Shown: positions 1 to 8,700, counted from the stretch's first letter. The stretch: DNA of 60,175 nucleotides from CAZWAP01 sp964632005 (GCA_964632005.1 CAZWAP010000012.1:1-60175), one strand, 5' to 3'. Numbers and translations are program-made. Notes: a model not told the origin generated them from the letters alone.

Positions 1-330
<330 letters not shown>

Positions 331-422
331 TCAATCATTGGTTGAAGGGTCTGGCGGCCTCATATCCGTATCCGCATACTTCATATAACGCAGGAATCAA
401 GATGCAGAATAAGGAGGTCATC

Positions 423-509
423 CAGCACTTGAAAATTTCAGGTGCTGAATTCCTCAATTTTGCATTGCCCTGTTTGATTTTTGAATTTATCAGGCTTGTG
501 CCTGATAAA
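423..509 (+). other. 23S-5S spacer with two processing-type hairpins
   Basis: Two strong inverted repeats are visible between the large rRNAs. One is CAGCACTT/AGGTGCTG at 423-447. The other is TTTATCAGGC/GCCTGATAAA with a four-base loop at 486-509, directly before the 5S gene. Stems here usually guide RNase III-type maturation of the rRNA precursor, which is an inference. No tRNA is seen in the spacer. Confidence 0.5.
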
Positions 510-515
510 ACGAGC

Positions 516-626
516 TTCCTGGTGACCATACTGGCGGGGAAACGCCTGTTCCCATTCCGAACACAGAAGCTAAGCCCGTCAGGCCGATGGTAGTCCTTCG
601 GGGCGAGAGTAGGTCATCGCCAGGAA
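516..626 (+). rRNA. 5S rRNA
   Basis: The sequence starts TTCCTGGTGACC and ends GTCATCGCCAGGAA, so the two ends pair as helix I. It contains the conserved CCCATTCCGAACACAGAAG block and the GCCGATGGTAGT block typical of bacterial 5S rRNA. Length is about 111 bases, normal for the family. It lies about 185 bases after 23S in the usual order. Confidence 0.95.
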
Positions 627-630
627 TTAC

Positions 631-664
631 AAAGGCCGGGTGCTGAGCGCATCCGGCCTTTTCC
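631..664 (+). terminator. rRNA operon terminator
   Basis: AAAGGCCGG pairs with CCGGCCTTTT around a loop of about a dozen bases, and the stem ends in a T-run. It sits 5 bases after the 5S gene, as expected for an intrinsic terminator of the rrn operon. Confidence 0.85.
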
Positions 665-806
665 TTTGCGCGGTAGAGCAGCAAGGTGGAGCTGGGGGCC
701 AGCGTAGTTACCAGCTGAACCGCGAGGGGCCCGACATAAGGGCGGGGGCAAGCAGAGATTGGAATTGTCCGCCTGGGGGCGGGGGGCAGGCTGTTTGGTG
801 CTGGGC

Positions 807-2102
807 TCAGGCGGCGGGGTTCGCCAGGCGAGCCAGGAATAAGATGCTGCCCGTGCGGTTATCCCGGACAAGGAAGAGGAAAGGATGGTCGGCGCGGAAG
901 ACGACCGGCCGGGCCGGCGCGACCGAGGTGACGCCAATCACCACGCCCGTTGCGGCTGCTGCTTCTGTTCCTTCCTCGTTTACCTCGACGTAGGCCTTAT
1001 GGATGACCGCGGATATGAAAAGGTCCCTTCTGCCGTTGATGCCCGAAAAGTCGGCGCTGTCCGGCGTGAACGCATCGGTCATCCCCATCGAGCGCAGAGC
1101 TGACGCCAGTGAAAACTGGGTGGTCACCTTGAACTTCGGGATCGATACAGCCACCTTCCTTTTTGCGAACTTGTTGAGCCATCGCGAAAGGCTCTCTGGG
1201 GTAAGCATTTGCTCGAGGGAAGCGATCCCGTCGGCTTGCCTGGGCAAAAAGATGAACATTGAGAGGTCATTATCCACGTAAGGAAGTTCAAGGCCCTGGA
1301 GATTGTCGGTCTGCATATACCTGAAATCGCCGGTGTGGTTCATCATTGGGACCTCGACCTTTTGACCGTCAGCGGTGGTGAAAGGGGCCGAGCGTGTGGC
1401 TGCGTTGTCGAATTTCTTTTCCCATCGGCCCTTGAAGTATATCGCGTTGGTCAGAACCAGCCTGGTCAGGCTGTTCAGGACGCCCGGCTTGATAAGGTCC
1501 TTGATCTTGTTTCTTGTTTGCCTTTCCACCCACAGATTGATTGTCTGGCGGGCTTTCTCTGGGGCCCCGATAAAATCCACCTGGCTGAGGCGACCTCGGT
1601 AACCTTGTTCTACAATCTGGAGGAAGGCGTCGAGGAATTCATATCCGCTCTGGCCCCACAGGGCATTGGCAAGGTGAAGCTCGTATCCTTTCTTGTGCAC
1701 GTTGGGCTGCAAGGTTCGCTGGAGTTGGGCAAAGGCCCGGGCCAGGCGTTCTGGGCTGCAGGGCTTGAGCCTGGCGCGGCGGTTCTGGCGGTCCGCGGCC
1801 TGACCAGTGGGCGATTCGCTGGGCTCCGGGGGCAACCGAAGCACATTGGCCATCTGCTCTGCGGTGGTGCCACGGGCCCCGGAGTACGCCATTGCAAGGG
1901 CACTGGAGATGCTGTAAGGGCTGAAGAACAGATTTCCGGGTCGTTTGTTCAGTTTTTCGTAGAGGGCCAGGGCGAAGTTATTGTTGGCCTGCACGAGGGC
2001 CTGGAGATCTTTTCGGGGGGGCCGGGTTCTATCGGCCGCGACGGAAGCCGTACCCAGGGCCAGAAGAATCGCCAGATTGAGGAGATACTTGTACGGGTTC
2101 AT
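807..2102 (-). CDS. secreted serpin (serine/cysteine protease inhibitor)
   Basis: This is a 431-residue serpin. The N-terminus has a hydrophobic segment ending in an AxA-type signal-peptidase site (about residues 7-23), so the product is probably exported. Family hallmarks are the helix-B region FFSPYSISSALAMAYSGARG, the hinge EEGTEAAAATG and the C-terminal FRADHPFLFLV signature. Counting from the hinge glycine as P15 puts Thr-Ser at the predicted P1-P1' bond, about residue 392. The small-residue hinge suggests an inhibitory serpin. An insertion rich in Pro, Gln and Arg (roughly residues 92-115) is longer than in most members. A GGAGAG Shine-Dalgarno lies about 9 bases before the ATG. The gene converges on the rRNA operon. 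The target protease is unknown. Confidence 0.93.
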   Translation of the reverse strand: MNPYKYLLNLAILLALGTASVAADRTRPPRKDLQALVQANNNFALALYEKLNKRPGNLFFSPYSISSALAMAYSGARGTTAEQMANVLRLPPEPSESPTGQAADRQNRRARLKPCSPERLARAFAQLQRTLQPNVHKKGYELHLANALWGQSGYEFLDAFLQIVEQGYRGRLSQVDFIGAPEKARQTINLWVERQTRNKIKDLIKPGVLNSLTRLVLTNAIYFKGRWEKKFDNAATRSAPFTTADGQKVEVPMMNHTGDFRYMQTDNLQGLELPYVDNDLSMFIFLPRQADGIASLEQMLTPESLSRWLNKFAKRKVAVSIPKFKVTTQFSLASALRSMGMTDAFTPDSADFSGINGRRDLFISAVIHKAYVEVNEEGTEAAAATGVVIGVTSVAPARPVVFRADHPFLFLVRDNRTGSILFLARLANPAA

Positions 2103-2287
2103 TTTTCAGCTCTCCAGAAAATTCCGATCACCGTGGTCAGGACAAATCGCTCTTGCGGCGGTATGACTTACCAGCCGATAATCCAGCGGAAGACGTTGCT
2201 CGATGGTGTATATCTGCGGGGCTGGGCCTCGGTCGGGGCGTTGCCAGCCTTGGATTCTGTATTTTTTGCGTCCGGCTTGTGCGCATA

Positions 2288-2316
2288 TTGACAGGGCCGG
2301 CTACTTGAGCTAATAT
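2288..2316 (+). promoter_or_regulatory. sigma-70-type promoter for the 2364 gene
   Basis: TTGACA at 2288-2293 and TAATAT at 2311-2316 are separated by exactly 17 bases, close to the housekeeping consensus. The -10 element lies 47 bases before the ATG at 2364. It is divergent from the serpin gene. Confidence 0.75.
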
Positions 2317-2363
2317 ATACTTTGCAGGAAGGCTCTTAAAGCATTTTTTCAAGGGATATACTT

Positions 2364-3353
2364 ATGGACTCCGCAAGCGACGGTTTTGTCCGCAAGTACA
2401 GATGGCACATCGTTATTATCTGTGCTGCCCTGGCGGTTGTGGTGGTGCTGATGTTCACCACCGATCTGTTCGAACCTTCCGAGACCAGCCTGCTGCGCCA
2501 GATGATACTGATGCTGGGGGCGTTGATGTTCCTGGTAGCGTTGTTGACGATGCTCTCACGGGTTTTCAAGATTCTCGATGCGCTCAAGGACAACAGCGCC
2601 AAGCTGGAGAACCTGGCGGGGGCGCTGGAAAAGATCAGTACCGGACTTGCGCAGATCAACCAGAGCACGCGTGTAAGCGAGGCGGCCAAGGCCATCGCAT
2701 TTCGGGATGTGGACAGGATGTCGCTTCGGCAGGCGGTTTTCGAGAAACTTCAGAAGCAGGATTTTGCTGCTGCTGAGCAGCTTATCGCGGAGATTGCCAA
2801 GAGGCCGGAGTACAGCGACCTGGCCGTGCAGCTTAAAGAGCAGACCGAGAAGTACCGTACCGCCACCGACCAGGAGCGAATCTCGCAAGTGATAGCAAAC
2901 GTCGAAAAACTTATCGACCGGTGCCAGTGGGCGAGGGCCAGCAGCCAGATCGAGGAGCTGATCAAGACCTATCCGGATGACGAGAGGGCAAAGGCCGTCA
3001 GGCGAGAGCTCATCGAAAAGAAACAGGAACGCAAGCGGATACTCCTTGCAGCCTGGGACGACGCGGTCCAGAAGCAAGAGACCGACCGCAGCCTGGAGAT
3101 CCTCAAGGAGCTTGATATGTATCTAACTCCGAGCGAGGGCCTTGCGCTGCAGGAGGCAGCACGAGACGTGTTCAGGACGAAGCTGCACAACCTGGGTGTG
3201 CAGTTTTCTATCGCCGTTACCGAGCGGCAGTGGACCACCGCGCTGGACGTGGGCCAGCAGATCATCGAGGACTTTCCCAACAGCCGGATGGCCGAGGAAA
3301 TCCGGGAAAAGCTCGACGTGCTGAGGCAAAACGTGCAGATGCAGAGCAGCTGA
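2364..3353 (+). CDS. membrane-anchored coiled-coil/TPR-like hypothetical protein
   Basis: The 329-residue product has a short cytoplasmic start, two membrane segments (about residues 15-33 and 46-66) and then an Ala/Leu/Glu-rich soluble region to the end. The first part of that region is a predicted coiled coil. The rest shows helical pairs with a repeated pattern of small and bulky residues (for example the stretch after QKQDFAAAEQLI) that resembles degenerate tetratricopeptide repeats. I do not recognise the family. An AAGGGA ribosome site sits about 9 bases before the ATG, and a strong promoter precedes it. It appears to be monocistronic. A scaffold role at the membrane is only a guess. 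Confidence 0.8.
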   Translation: MDSASDGFVRKYRWHIVIICAALAVVVVLMFTTDLFEPSETSLLRQMILMLGALMFLVALLTMLSRVFKILDALKDNSAKLENLAGALEKISTGLAQINQSTRVSEAAKAIAFRDVDRMSLRQAVFEKLQKQDFAAAEQLIAEIAKRPEYSDLAVQLKEQTEKYRTATDQERISQVIANVEKLIDRCQWARASSQIEELIKTYPDDERAKAVRRELIEKKQERKRILLAAWDDAVQKQETDRSLEILKELDMYLTPSEGLALQEAARDVFRTKLHNLGVQFSIAVTERQWTTALDVGQQIIEDFPNSRMAEEIREKLDVLRQNVQMQSS

Positions 3354-3387
3354 GGTCCTGGAGCTTGGGCGGAGTGCAAGATTCCGC

Positions 3388-3912
3388 TTACTCGATGAAC
3401 ACAGCGGAGTACCAGTTCTGGGGCTGATTCTGGTCCTTGAGAGTTTCCAGAGGAAGGCCGAAAGCGTGGACGGTCTTGAAAACGTCGATGCCGACGCCCT
3501 GCATTGCGGGGCGTGCCTTTTTTGGGTTTGCACAGTCCCTGCCCAGGTGTCCCTGACATTCCCGGCAGATCGCGCAGTCGCTGAGCGAAAACGCGAAATA
3601 ATAGCCCTTTAGAAAAGCCTGCTTTTCTATCTCGAATGAAATATCCTGTGAGAGCTTTTTGTCTGTGCAGTGCACGAGGATTCCCCAGGCGTATCGCTGG
3701 AAGAGCTTCTGGTACTCCCAGGGCCGGAGTGAGCCGGGCCGAGACGGGCAGGTGTTGCCTTTTCCCCAGTCGCTGCAGCCGAACATACACTTGAGTATGG
3801 TGCGCGGGTCGAAAACGATCTGCTCGGTTTTGAACGGCAGTGCGTGCTCGGCGCCGAGTTTTATGGCCAGTTCGACGAAGGGCTTTGCGTGTTCTTGCGT
3901 GTTCTTATCCAT
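3388..3912 (-). CDS. DUF2284 family metal-binding protein
   Basis: The roughly 174-residue product carries the Cys pattern of the DUF2284 family of predicted metal-binding proteins. A Cys pair appears in KCMFGCSDWGKGNTCPS near the start, and CAICRECQGHLGRDC lies in the C-terminal third. Seven or more Cys could hold an iron-sulfur cluster or zinc. The biochemical function of the family is unknown. The start at 3912 (MDKNTQ) is chosen because family members begin close to this point; an in-frame ATG at 3924 is also possible and neither has a strong ribosome site. It converges with the 2364 gene. Confidence 0.85.
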   Translation of the reverse strand: MDKNTQEHAKPFVELAIKLGAEHALPFKTEQIVFDPRTILKCMFGCSDWGKGNTCPSRPGSLRPWEYQKLFQRYAWGILVHCTDKKLSQDISFEIEKQAFLKGYYFAFSLSDCAICRECQGHLGRDCANPKKARPAMQGVGIDVFKTVHAFGLPLETLKDQNQPQNWYSAVFIE

Positions 3913-4012
3913 CGTGCCCGGCATTATAACCGACCGGCCCGGCGCGGGCAACAAGGTCAAGGAGCGTGCACGGGCTTGTCGGCGGGGGGGTTTTTTGATT
4001 TACTGTGGGGGT

Positions 4013-4786
4013 ATGGCGAGCGATCTATTCGATTTGACTGGCAAGAGGGCATTGATAACCGGCGGGGGGCGCGGGATCGGCTTTGCGATAGCAAAGGGCC
4101 TTGCGGGGTACGGGGCGGAGGTGGCACTGGTGGCTCGTACCGTCCGGCAGCTTGAGGCCGCGTGCAAGGAGATCACTGGCGCTTCGGGGCGCAAGACGTG
4201 GAGGTTCCCCTTCGACCTGGCGAACCTCGGGGGTATCGAAGGGCTTTTCCGGGAGGTGGTGGAAGAAACCGGTGGTGTTGAGATCTTGGTGAACTGCGGT
4301 GGAACGACGATGCGGGGGGCCTCCGAGGATGTTAGCCTTGAGGACTGGGAGCGTGTGCAGGCCGTAAACTTGAAATCCGTTCTTGTGCTCTCGCAGGCGT
4401 TTTGTAAGCACCGGCGGCAACTTGGCGGGGGCGGGCGAATCATAAATATCGGCTCACTGATGTGCAGCGGTGCCCGTTCTGGCACGGCTGCGTATGCGGC
4501 CAGCAAGGGTGGACTGCTAATGCTGACGAAAACACTGGCGGTCGAGTGGGCTGTGCACGGCATCACGGTCAACGCCCTCGGGCCCGGCTATATTGTAACA
4601 GACCTGACCGCAGATCTGAGGGCCGACGAAGATTTCAATAAGTGGGTGCTCTCGAAGACTCCGCTTGGTTGCTGGGGCCGGCCTGAGGATCTGGTGGGGG
4701 CTGCCGTTTTGCTTGCTTCTGATGCCGGCCGATTCATCACCGGCCAGATTATATACGTTGACGGCGGCTGGCTTGCGTTGCTGTAG
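4013..4786 (+). CDS. short-chain dehydrogenase/reductase (gluconate 5-dehydrogenase-like)
   Basis: The 257-residue protein is a classical SDR oxidoreductase. The Rossmann glycine motif is TGGGRGIG (residues 13-20), NCGG follows in the place of the usual NNAG, and the active-site Ser and YxxxK are in SLMCSGARSGTAAYAASKGG. The C-terminal GRPEDLVGAAVLLASD and GQIIYVDGG blocks are typical of the gluconate 5-dehydrogenase / 2-deoxy-gluconate 3-dehydrogenase branch. The open frame extends upstream, but the ATG at 4013 is followed at once by the family start, with a G-rich stretch in front. The substrate is probably a sugar acid or polyol, not provable from sequence. NAD versus NADP preference was not assessed. 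Confidence 0.92.
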   Translation: MASDLFDLTGKRALITGGGRGIGFAIAKGLAGYGAEVALVARTVRQLEAACKEITGASGRKTWRFPFDLANLGGIEGLFREVVEETGGVEILVNCGGTTMRGASEDVSLEDWERVQAVNLKSVLVLSQAFCKHRRQLGGGGRIINIGSLMCSGARSGTAAYAASKGGLLMLTKTLAVEWAVHGITVNALGPGYIVTDLTADLRADEDFNKWVLSKTPLGCWGRPEDLVGAAVLLASDAGRFITGQIIYVDGGWLALL

Positions 4787-4878
4787 CGTAGTGGAGAGAG
4801 TGGGTATCCCCAATGAGCCACTGCCGGCCGATTTTACGATCTTCGCAGACTCAGCAAAATCCTTCAAAGGTGGTCGGG

Positions 4879-6021
4879 TCAATCCGAGGGTGAGTGCGAC
4901 GGCTGGTTGAGGGGCAGGTTAGCGAGGAGGTGGTTTGCGAGCCGGGCATAGCCGGCCCGGCGGGGATGGCTGGCATCGACGTAGAGGTCGGCGGGCAGTG
5001 CGGCGGGGGCGTAGTAGAGGATGTTTTCGCGGCGGAGCCAGCTCTGGATTTTGCAGGTGAGTCTTTGGTAGGTCTGGCGGCTTTCGGGGGCCAGGAGGTG
5101 CTCGTTGAACGGGCCGATCAGGACAAATACGGTATTGCCGCGTTCCCTGAGGAGCTGGACGGAGCGCTTGAAGAATCGCCATTGAAGAGAGGTTTGCAGG
5201 TCGACCCAGGCGTAGGAGCTTTTTGTGGTGGGCCGGGCCGGTCTGCGGGGCGGCTCGTAATCGTCGGATGGGGGCAGCTCGAAGGTGAGGGCGTCGAGGG
5301 GGTTGTCGTAGGGATGGCGGAGCGTCCAGGTCGGGATGTCGGTGGACTCGAAGTAGGCGATTCTAAGGTGGGAGACCCAGTTGAAAAGGGGGATGTGTCG
5401 TTCGAGGAGGATGGATATTCGCTGTGAGCAGGAGGCTCTGTAGCAGGGGATTGTGGGGATAAACTGGGGGACGAGCCGGGGGTGATTGAAATGGAGCTCT
5501 TTTTGGGTGCTCAGGTCGTACTTGGAGGAACTGAGCCAGAGTGGATTGAGGTGCAGGATAACTCTGCGATGGTTGATGGCGGGGGCGTAGTAGCGTAACA
5601 GGCCGTAGAGCGCAGCCGGGTGCGTGCCGTCGAGGCCGAGATTGGCGAAGTGTTGGCTGCCGGTGAGCTGGTTGAGGTAGTGGGTCAGGGTGTGGTTGGA
5701 GGGGACGTAGTGACCCCAGATGGCGGAATCACCGACGACGAGCGTTTGGCCGCGTGCGGCGGCCAGTTGGCAGTAGCGGCGGTAGAGGCGGTAGTCGCTG
5801 GCGAGAGGGTAGGGGATACGGTAGTCGGGGCCGGGCTGGAAGCTCTCGGCTCGGTCGCAAAGGGCGGGAAGCCCGCAAGCCAGGGCTGCCAGCAGTGCGG
5901 CGGCGATGAGCCACTGGCAGGGGGAGAGGCGCACGGCGTTGGAGCCAAGAGCGGCAGGGGAATCTGCCAGGGCTGGGCAGTGGTGAGCACTGCTGGTATT
6001 TAAGGGATGGCTATTTTGCAT
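4879..6021 (-). CDS. SGNH-hydrolase-like membrane-anchored protein
   Basis: The 380-residue product has one hydrophobic segment (about residues 35-55) that would anchor it with the bulk outside the cytoplasm. The periplasmic part has the signatures of SGNH/GDSL folds: LVVGDSAIWG (about residues 95-104) with the nucleophile-position Ser, a central NLGLDG block, and VDASHP near the end supplying the Asp/His pair. This suggests a carbohydrate esterase or acyl-transfer role on a cell-surface polymer, as for AlgJ or DltD relatives, but the exact family is not identified. A near-consensus promoter lies 37 bases upstream. GC-rich coding makes the opposite strand look open as well. Confidence 0.78.
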   Translation of the reverse strand: MQNSHPLNTSSAHHCPALADSPAALGSNAVRLSPCQWLIAAALLAALACGLPALCDRAESFQPGPDYRIPYPLASDYRLYRRYCQLAAARGQTLVVGDSAIWGHYVPSNHTLTHYLNQLTGSQHFANLGLDGTHPAALYGLLRYYAPAINHRRVILHLNPLWLSSSKYDLSTQKELHFNHPRLVPQFIPTIPCYRASCSQRISILLERHIPLFNWVSHLRIAYFESTDIPTWTLRHPYDNPLDALTFELPPSDDYEPPRRPARPTTKSSYAWVDLQTSLQWRFFKRSVQLLRERGNTVFVLIGPFNEHLLAPESRQTYQRLTCKIQSWLRRENILYYAPAALPADLYVDASHPRRAGYARLANHLLANLPLNQPSHSPSD

Positions 6022-6057
6022 AGTATAGGACCGGCATAAACTTGTGAGAGCCGGCCA

Positions 6058-6086
6058 AGTTTACGCGGTAACGTGATTTGTGTCAA
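6058..6086 (-). promoter_or_regulatory. sigma-70-type promoter for the SGNH-like gene
   Basis: On the minus strand TTGACA (6086-6081) and TAAACT (6063-6058) are spaced by 17 bases. The ATG follows 37 bases after the -10 box. A further TATACT lies closer to the gene without a clear -35. Confidence 0.65.
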
Positions 6087-6204
6087 TCCACCGCGGTCAA
6101 GTGGGGCCGGGTTGTTGACAGTAAGGGAATGGCTCTGTCCATCCTGCAATACAGCTGGGCCAGGCCGCTAAGTTGGGCTTGCTGCGGGTGTGGTGCGCGT
6201 TCGG

Positions 6205-7332
6205 CTAGCGTCCGGCGTCTTCATAGACGCGAAGGGTATTCTTGCCTGCCTGTTTTGCATTGTAGAGTGCCTTGTCGGATCGGCTGGTAATATCCTCTGG
6301 GCTTGCCTGGGCGTCGTGCTGGCTGAGGCCCACGCTGATTGACAGGGGTATTTCCTCTCCCATCCACACCACCGGCTGGGTGGCCACCACGTCCACCATA
6401 CGGCGTGCGACGATGGTCGCCTCTTCCAGGGAGGTGTTTGGTAGAATAACGGCAAACTCGTCGCCGCCGTACCTGGCTGCCACGTCGATCTGGCGGATAC
6501 AGCGTTTTATCCTGGCGCTGATCTCCTTTATAACCTTGTCGCCAGCTCTATGGCCGTAGGTGTCGTTAACCTTCTTTAGACCATCGACGTCGACCATAAT
6601 CAGGGATACGTGCCCGCCGTACCTTCGCGACCTCCAAAGCTCCTTTTCAAGGGTCTCGTAGAACGTTTTGTGGTTGAGAAGGCCGGTCAGGCCGTCGGTC
6701 GAGGCCTGGCGCTGGATTTTCTCGAAGAGTTTGACGTTGCCGATTGAGGCCCCGACCAATTGGCTGAGTAACTCTATCAGGGCGATGTCGGCTGAATCGA
6801 AGACCGCGTCCTTTTTATCCGCGAGGTTTAGTACGCCTACGACGCGGGCCTGGCAGACGAGCGGCGCGATGGCGCAGTTTTTCGTTTCGTAGTTGTGGGC
6901 GAAGATGCGCTGGGATTTTCTGATGACCGGTTTTTTGTGGGTGTCGATGTCAGGTGTGAGGATAAGTCTTTTGCTTCTGACGGCCATTACCATCGGTGAC
7001 GCCGGCCTCTGGTTCAGCGAGACTATCTTGTTTATCAAGAAGGGATGGTTGTGTCGGAGGAGGTGCAGGATATTGCTGGTCTCATCAAGTATATAGAGCG
7101 AGGCGAAGCGCACACCGACCATCGGGGGGATTTTCTGGATGCATGCCTCGGCGATACGGCTGATGTCGAGACAGTTCACCTGCTGAGCCAACGGCGTGAC
7201 CTGCTGGAGCAGTGATACGCTCCGATGGACGTTGTCGGCGGACCCGGCGGAGCCGTCTGTTTGTTGGGGTGCATAATTGTCAGGGTCTGTTTGCATAGTC
7301 GGATTACGACAAGGTAGCGGCTTTTTGTTCAT
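6205..7332 (-). CDS. GAF-GGDEF diguanylate cyclase
   Basis: The 375-residue protein has a GAF sensor domain (about residues 45-200) followed by a GGDEF domain (about 205-370) that makes cyclic di-GMP from two GTP. The active-site loop is intact (RYGGDEFAVILPN), as are DGLTGLLNH and the metal-binding DVDGLKKVND block. An allosteric I-site RQID sits exactly five residues before GGDEF, so product inhibition is expected. No membrane segment is seen, so it is probably a soluble sensor. No convincing ribosome site precedes the first ATG; a second in-frame ATG lies at 7296. A PilZ protein, a possible effector, is encoded 5 kb away. Confidence 0.93.
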   Translation of the reverse strand: MNKKPLPCRNPTMQTDPDNYAPQQTDGSAGSADNVHRSVSLLQQVTPLAQQVNCLDISRIAEACIQKIPPMVGVRFASLYILDETSNILHLLRHNHPFLINKIVSLNQRPASPMVMAVRSKRLILTPDIDTHKKPVIRKSQRIFAHNYETKNCAIAPLVCQARVVGVLNLADKKDAVFDSADIALIELLSQLVGASIGNVKLFEKIQRQASTDGLTGLLNHKTFYETLEKELWRSRRYGGHVSLIMVDVDGLKKVNDTYGHRAGDKVIKEISARIKRCIRQIDVAARYGGDEFAVILPNTSLEEATIVARRMVDVVATQPVVWMGEEIPLSISVGLSQHDAQASPEDITSRSDKALYNAKQAGKNTLRVYEDAGR

Positions 7333-7587
7333 TCGTACAACACGGGCAACCGCCCACCCCTACTCGTATCGGATATTTTCGGCGGCGTGTTTGGAAAAAA
7401 AAGCCAGCTGCGCCGATAGCGTGCGCGGATACAGCCGGGAACAGGAGGAAGGGAGCAAGAACAGCCGGCAAGCCTTCGTAAGCGGGGAAGAGTTTTCCTG
7501 GCGATGTGGAGAATGGGCGAAGTAGGTCCGGAAAAATTTGGGGGTTTTGAGTGCGAAGACCTTTTTGAAAAAAATCGCGAAAAAAGT

Positions 7588-7616
7588 TTGACACGTGCAG
7601 GAAGGCATTTTACATT
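7588..7616 (+). promoter_or_regulatory. promoter of the MerR/flagellar-regulator transcript
   Basis: TTGACA (7588-7593) and TACATT (7611-7616) are separated by 17 bases. The next start codon with good coding support is 400 bases away at 8021, so the transcript would have an unusually long leader. Confidence 0.6.
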
Positions 7617-7626
7617 TTGCAAAATG
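7613..7626 (+). promoter_or_regulatory. perfect 14-base palindrome at the start site (operator candidate)
   Basis: CATTTTGCAAAATG reads the same on both strands and overlaps the -10 box and probable start point of the promoter above. A half-copy (GCAAAA) follows directly. Such placement is typical of a repressor operator. Which protein binds is unknown; the MerR-like product encoded downstream is one candidate. Confidence 0.5.
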
Positions 7627-7764
7627 CAAAATATATTATCGTCCATACGGGAATCTTTTTGAGGTGCTGTCGTGTTTTTTGCGTCGCGCTTCGTTATGCG
7701 GTCATCTGTTGCATCCGTGGTTGTCAGCGACAGTTGTTTTTTCGCATCGACTGTAAACCTGTGT

Positions 7765-7845
7765 GCTTTACCGCGTTCCGGTTACTCCGTGGGGTGACGT
7801 TACCGGCTGGCAGTCCGCAGGGGTCTCTGCGTGGATTGGTAAAGC
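7765..7845 (+). ncRNA. structured leader: possible three-way junction RNA
   Basis: Eight perfect pairs, GCTTTACC (7765-7772) with GGTAAAGC (7838-7845), close two inner hairpins. The first is GTTACTC (7781-7787) with GGGTGAC (7792-7798), with competing CCGGT/ACCGG pairs around it. The second is CGCAG (7816-7820) with CTGCG (7827-7831) around the loop GGGTCT. All lie in the long leader between a promoter and the MerR-like gene. I cannot match it to a known riboswitch. The rest of 7333-8020 shows no convincing gene. Confidence 0.4.
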
Positions 7846-8020
7846 GGTGCGGTGGTCAAGGATGATTTGTAGAGTTGAGTTTTCTACCGTCATAGTCGTT
7901 GCCGGGGGTGGAGTGCGAAAAAGAGCAGGATCGGAACAGCAGGCTCAGAGCAAAGAGCGGCCGGCTGTCCGGTGAGCGTCACCTGATTCAGGATCGAGAG
8001 TCAGCAGTAGAAAAGCATAG

Positions 8021-8368
8021 ATGCAAAGAGCTCGAGCAAAGAGTGAGGCTTTAGCGATACCTGCCAAGCTGTATCGAATAGGGGAGTTGGTGAGTTACAC
8101 GCCCTTCTCGCGTCAGACCATTCACAATTACACGATTATGGGGCTGATAAGAGAAGTGGAACGGACAAAGGGAGGGCATCGGCTGTACGACGAGTCTGTT
8201 TTTTACAGGCTATCTCGGATCCTGGAGCTCAAGAAGACGAAAACGCTTGCGGAGATACGGGAGATTCTCGGCCGGGACGATGCGCTCGGACGAGGTGGCT
8301 CAAGAGGTCAGGTCGGTTCGAAGCGAGCGGGTCGGAGGTGGTGCAGAGGGTCCGGGGCAAACAACTAA
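8021..8368 (+). CDS. MerR-family transcriptional regulator, probably frameshifted at its 3' end
   Basis: The first 85 or so residues form a MerR-type winged helix: LYRIGELV, then SRQTIHNYTIMGLI (helix-turn-helix and wing), GGHRLYDESVFYRLSRI, and the helix ELKKTKTLAEIREILGRD. After about residue 88 the frame turns into a Gly/Arg/Ser-rich tail unlike a protein. The +1 frame over 8270-8447 instead reads as a normal acidic helical tail ending MEAFAAAYRQGRGKQ. I infer an indel near 8265-8290, either a sequencing error, a real mutation or recoding; the intact protein would end at 8447. No good ribosome site precedes the ATG. It heads the flagellar-type regulator cluster. Confidence 0.75.
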   Translation: MQRARAKSEALAIPAKLYRIGELVSYTPFSRQTIHNYTIMGLIREVERTKGGHRLYDESVFYRLSRILELKKTKTLAEIREILGRDDALGRGGSRGQVGSKRAGRRWCRGSGANN

Positions 8369-8447
8369 CAGTTGTGCTGCCGTGATGGAAGCGTTTGCGG
8401 CGGCGTATCGGCAGGGTCGAGGGAAGCAACGGGATGTTCAGGGATGA

Positions 8448-8700
8448 TAACCGGGTTAGAGCCCGCCGGGGGTGGCTTTCCGCGGCGGACGGAAACGGGG
8501 GCTGAGTTGATGCGGAACAGCGAGCGAAATTCGGACCTCACGCGAGTCCGCTGGGGGGCGAGTTTACCCGGAGCAGCAGGCAGTGCATCCGTGGCGCGAA
8601 ATCGAGGTCTGTGCGGAGATTTGCAGTGGAGGGGGGCGGTGTTGGTGCAGCGGTACTCTGGCGTGTCTTGGTGAGCTGAGCCTTCGAAAGGAAACGGAAT
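8448..8700 (+). other. non-coding stretch between the MerR-like and FlgB-like genes
   Basis: About 250 bases, or 332 if the MerR-like gene ends at 8368. Short GC-rich inverted repeats are present, such as GCCCGCC and GGCGGAC blocks near 8462-8490. I see no promoter near consensus and no gene. It could be spacer within one transcript, because the AAAGGAAA ribosome site of the next gene lies at its end. Confidence 0.4.

Noticed and set aside
1335..2291. Long rightward open frame opposite the serpin gene
   Set aside because: It is the antisense shadow of the serpin, has no ribosome site and no recognisable domain. GC-rich third positions keep the opposite strand open.
7617..7865. 82-codon frame starting inside the palindrome
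   Set aside because: No ribosome site, Cys/Arg-rich text and location within the leader; treated as chance.
7333..8020. c-di-GMP riboswitch between the cyclase and the MerR-like gene
   Set aside because: The structure at 7765-7845 does not show the GEMM-I or GEMM-II conserved sequences that I know, so it is left as an unknown element.
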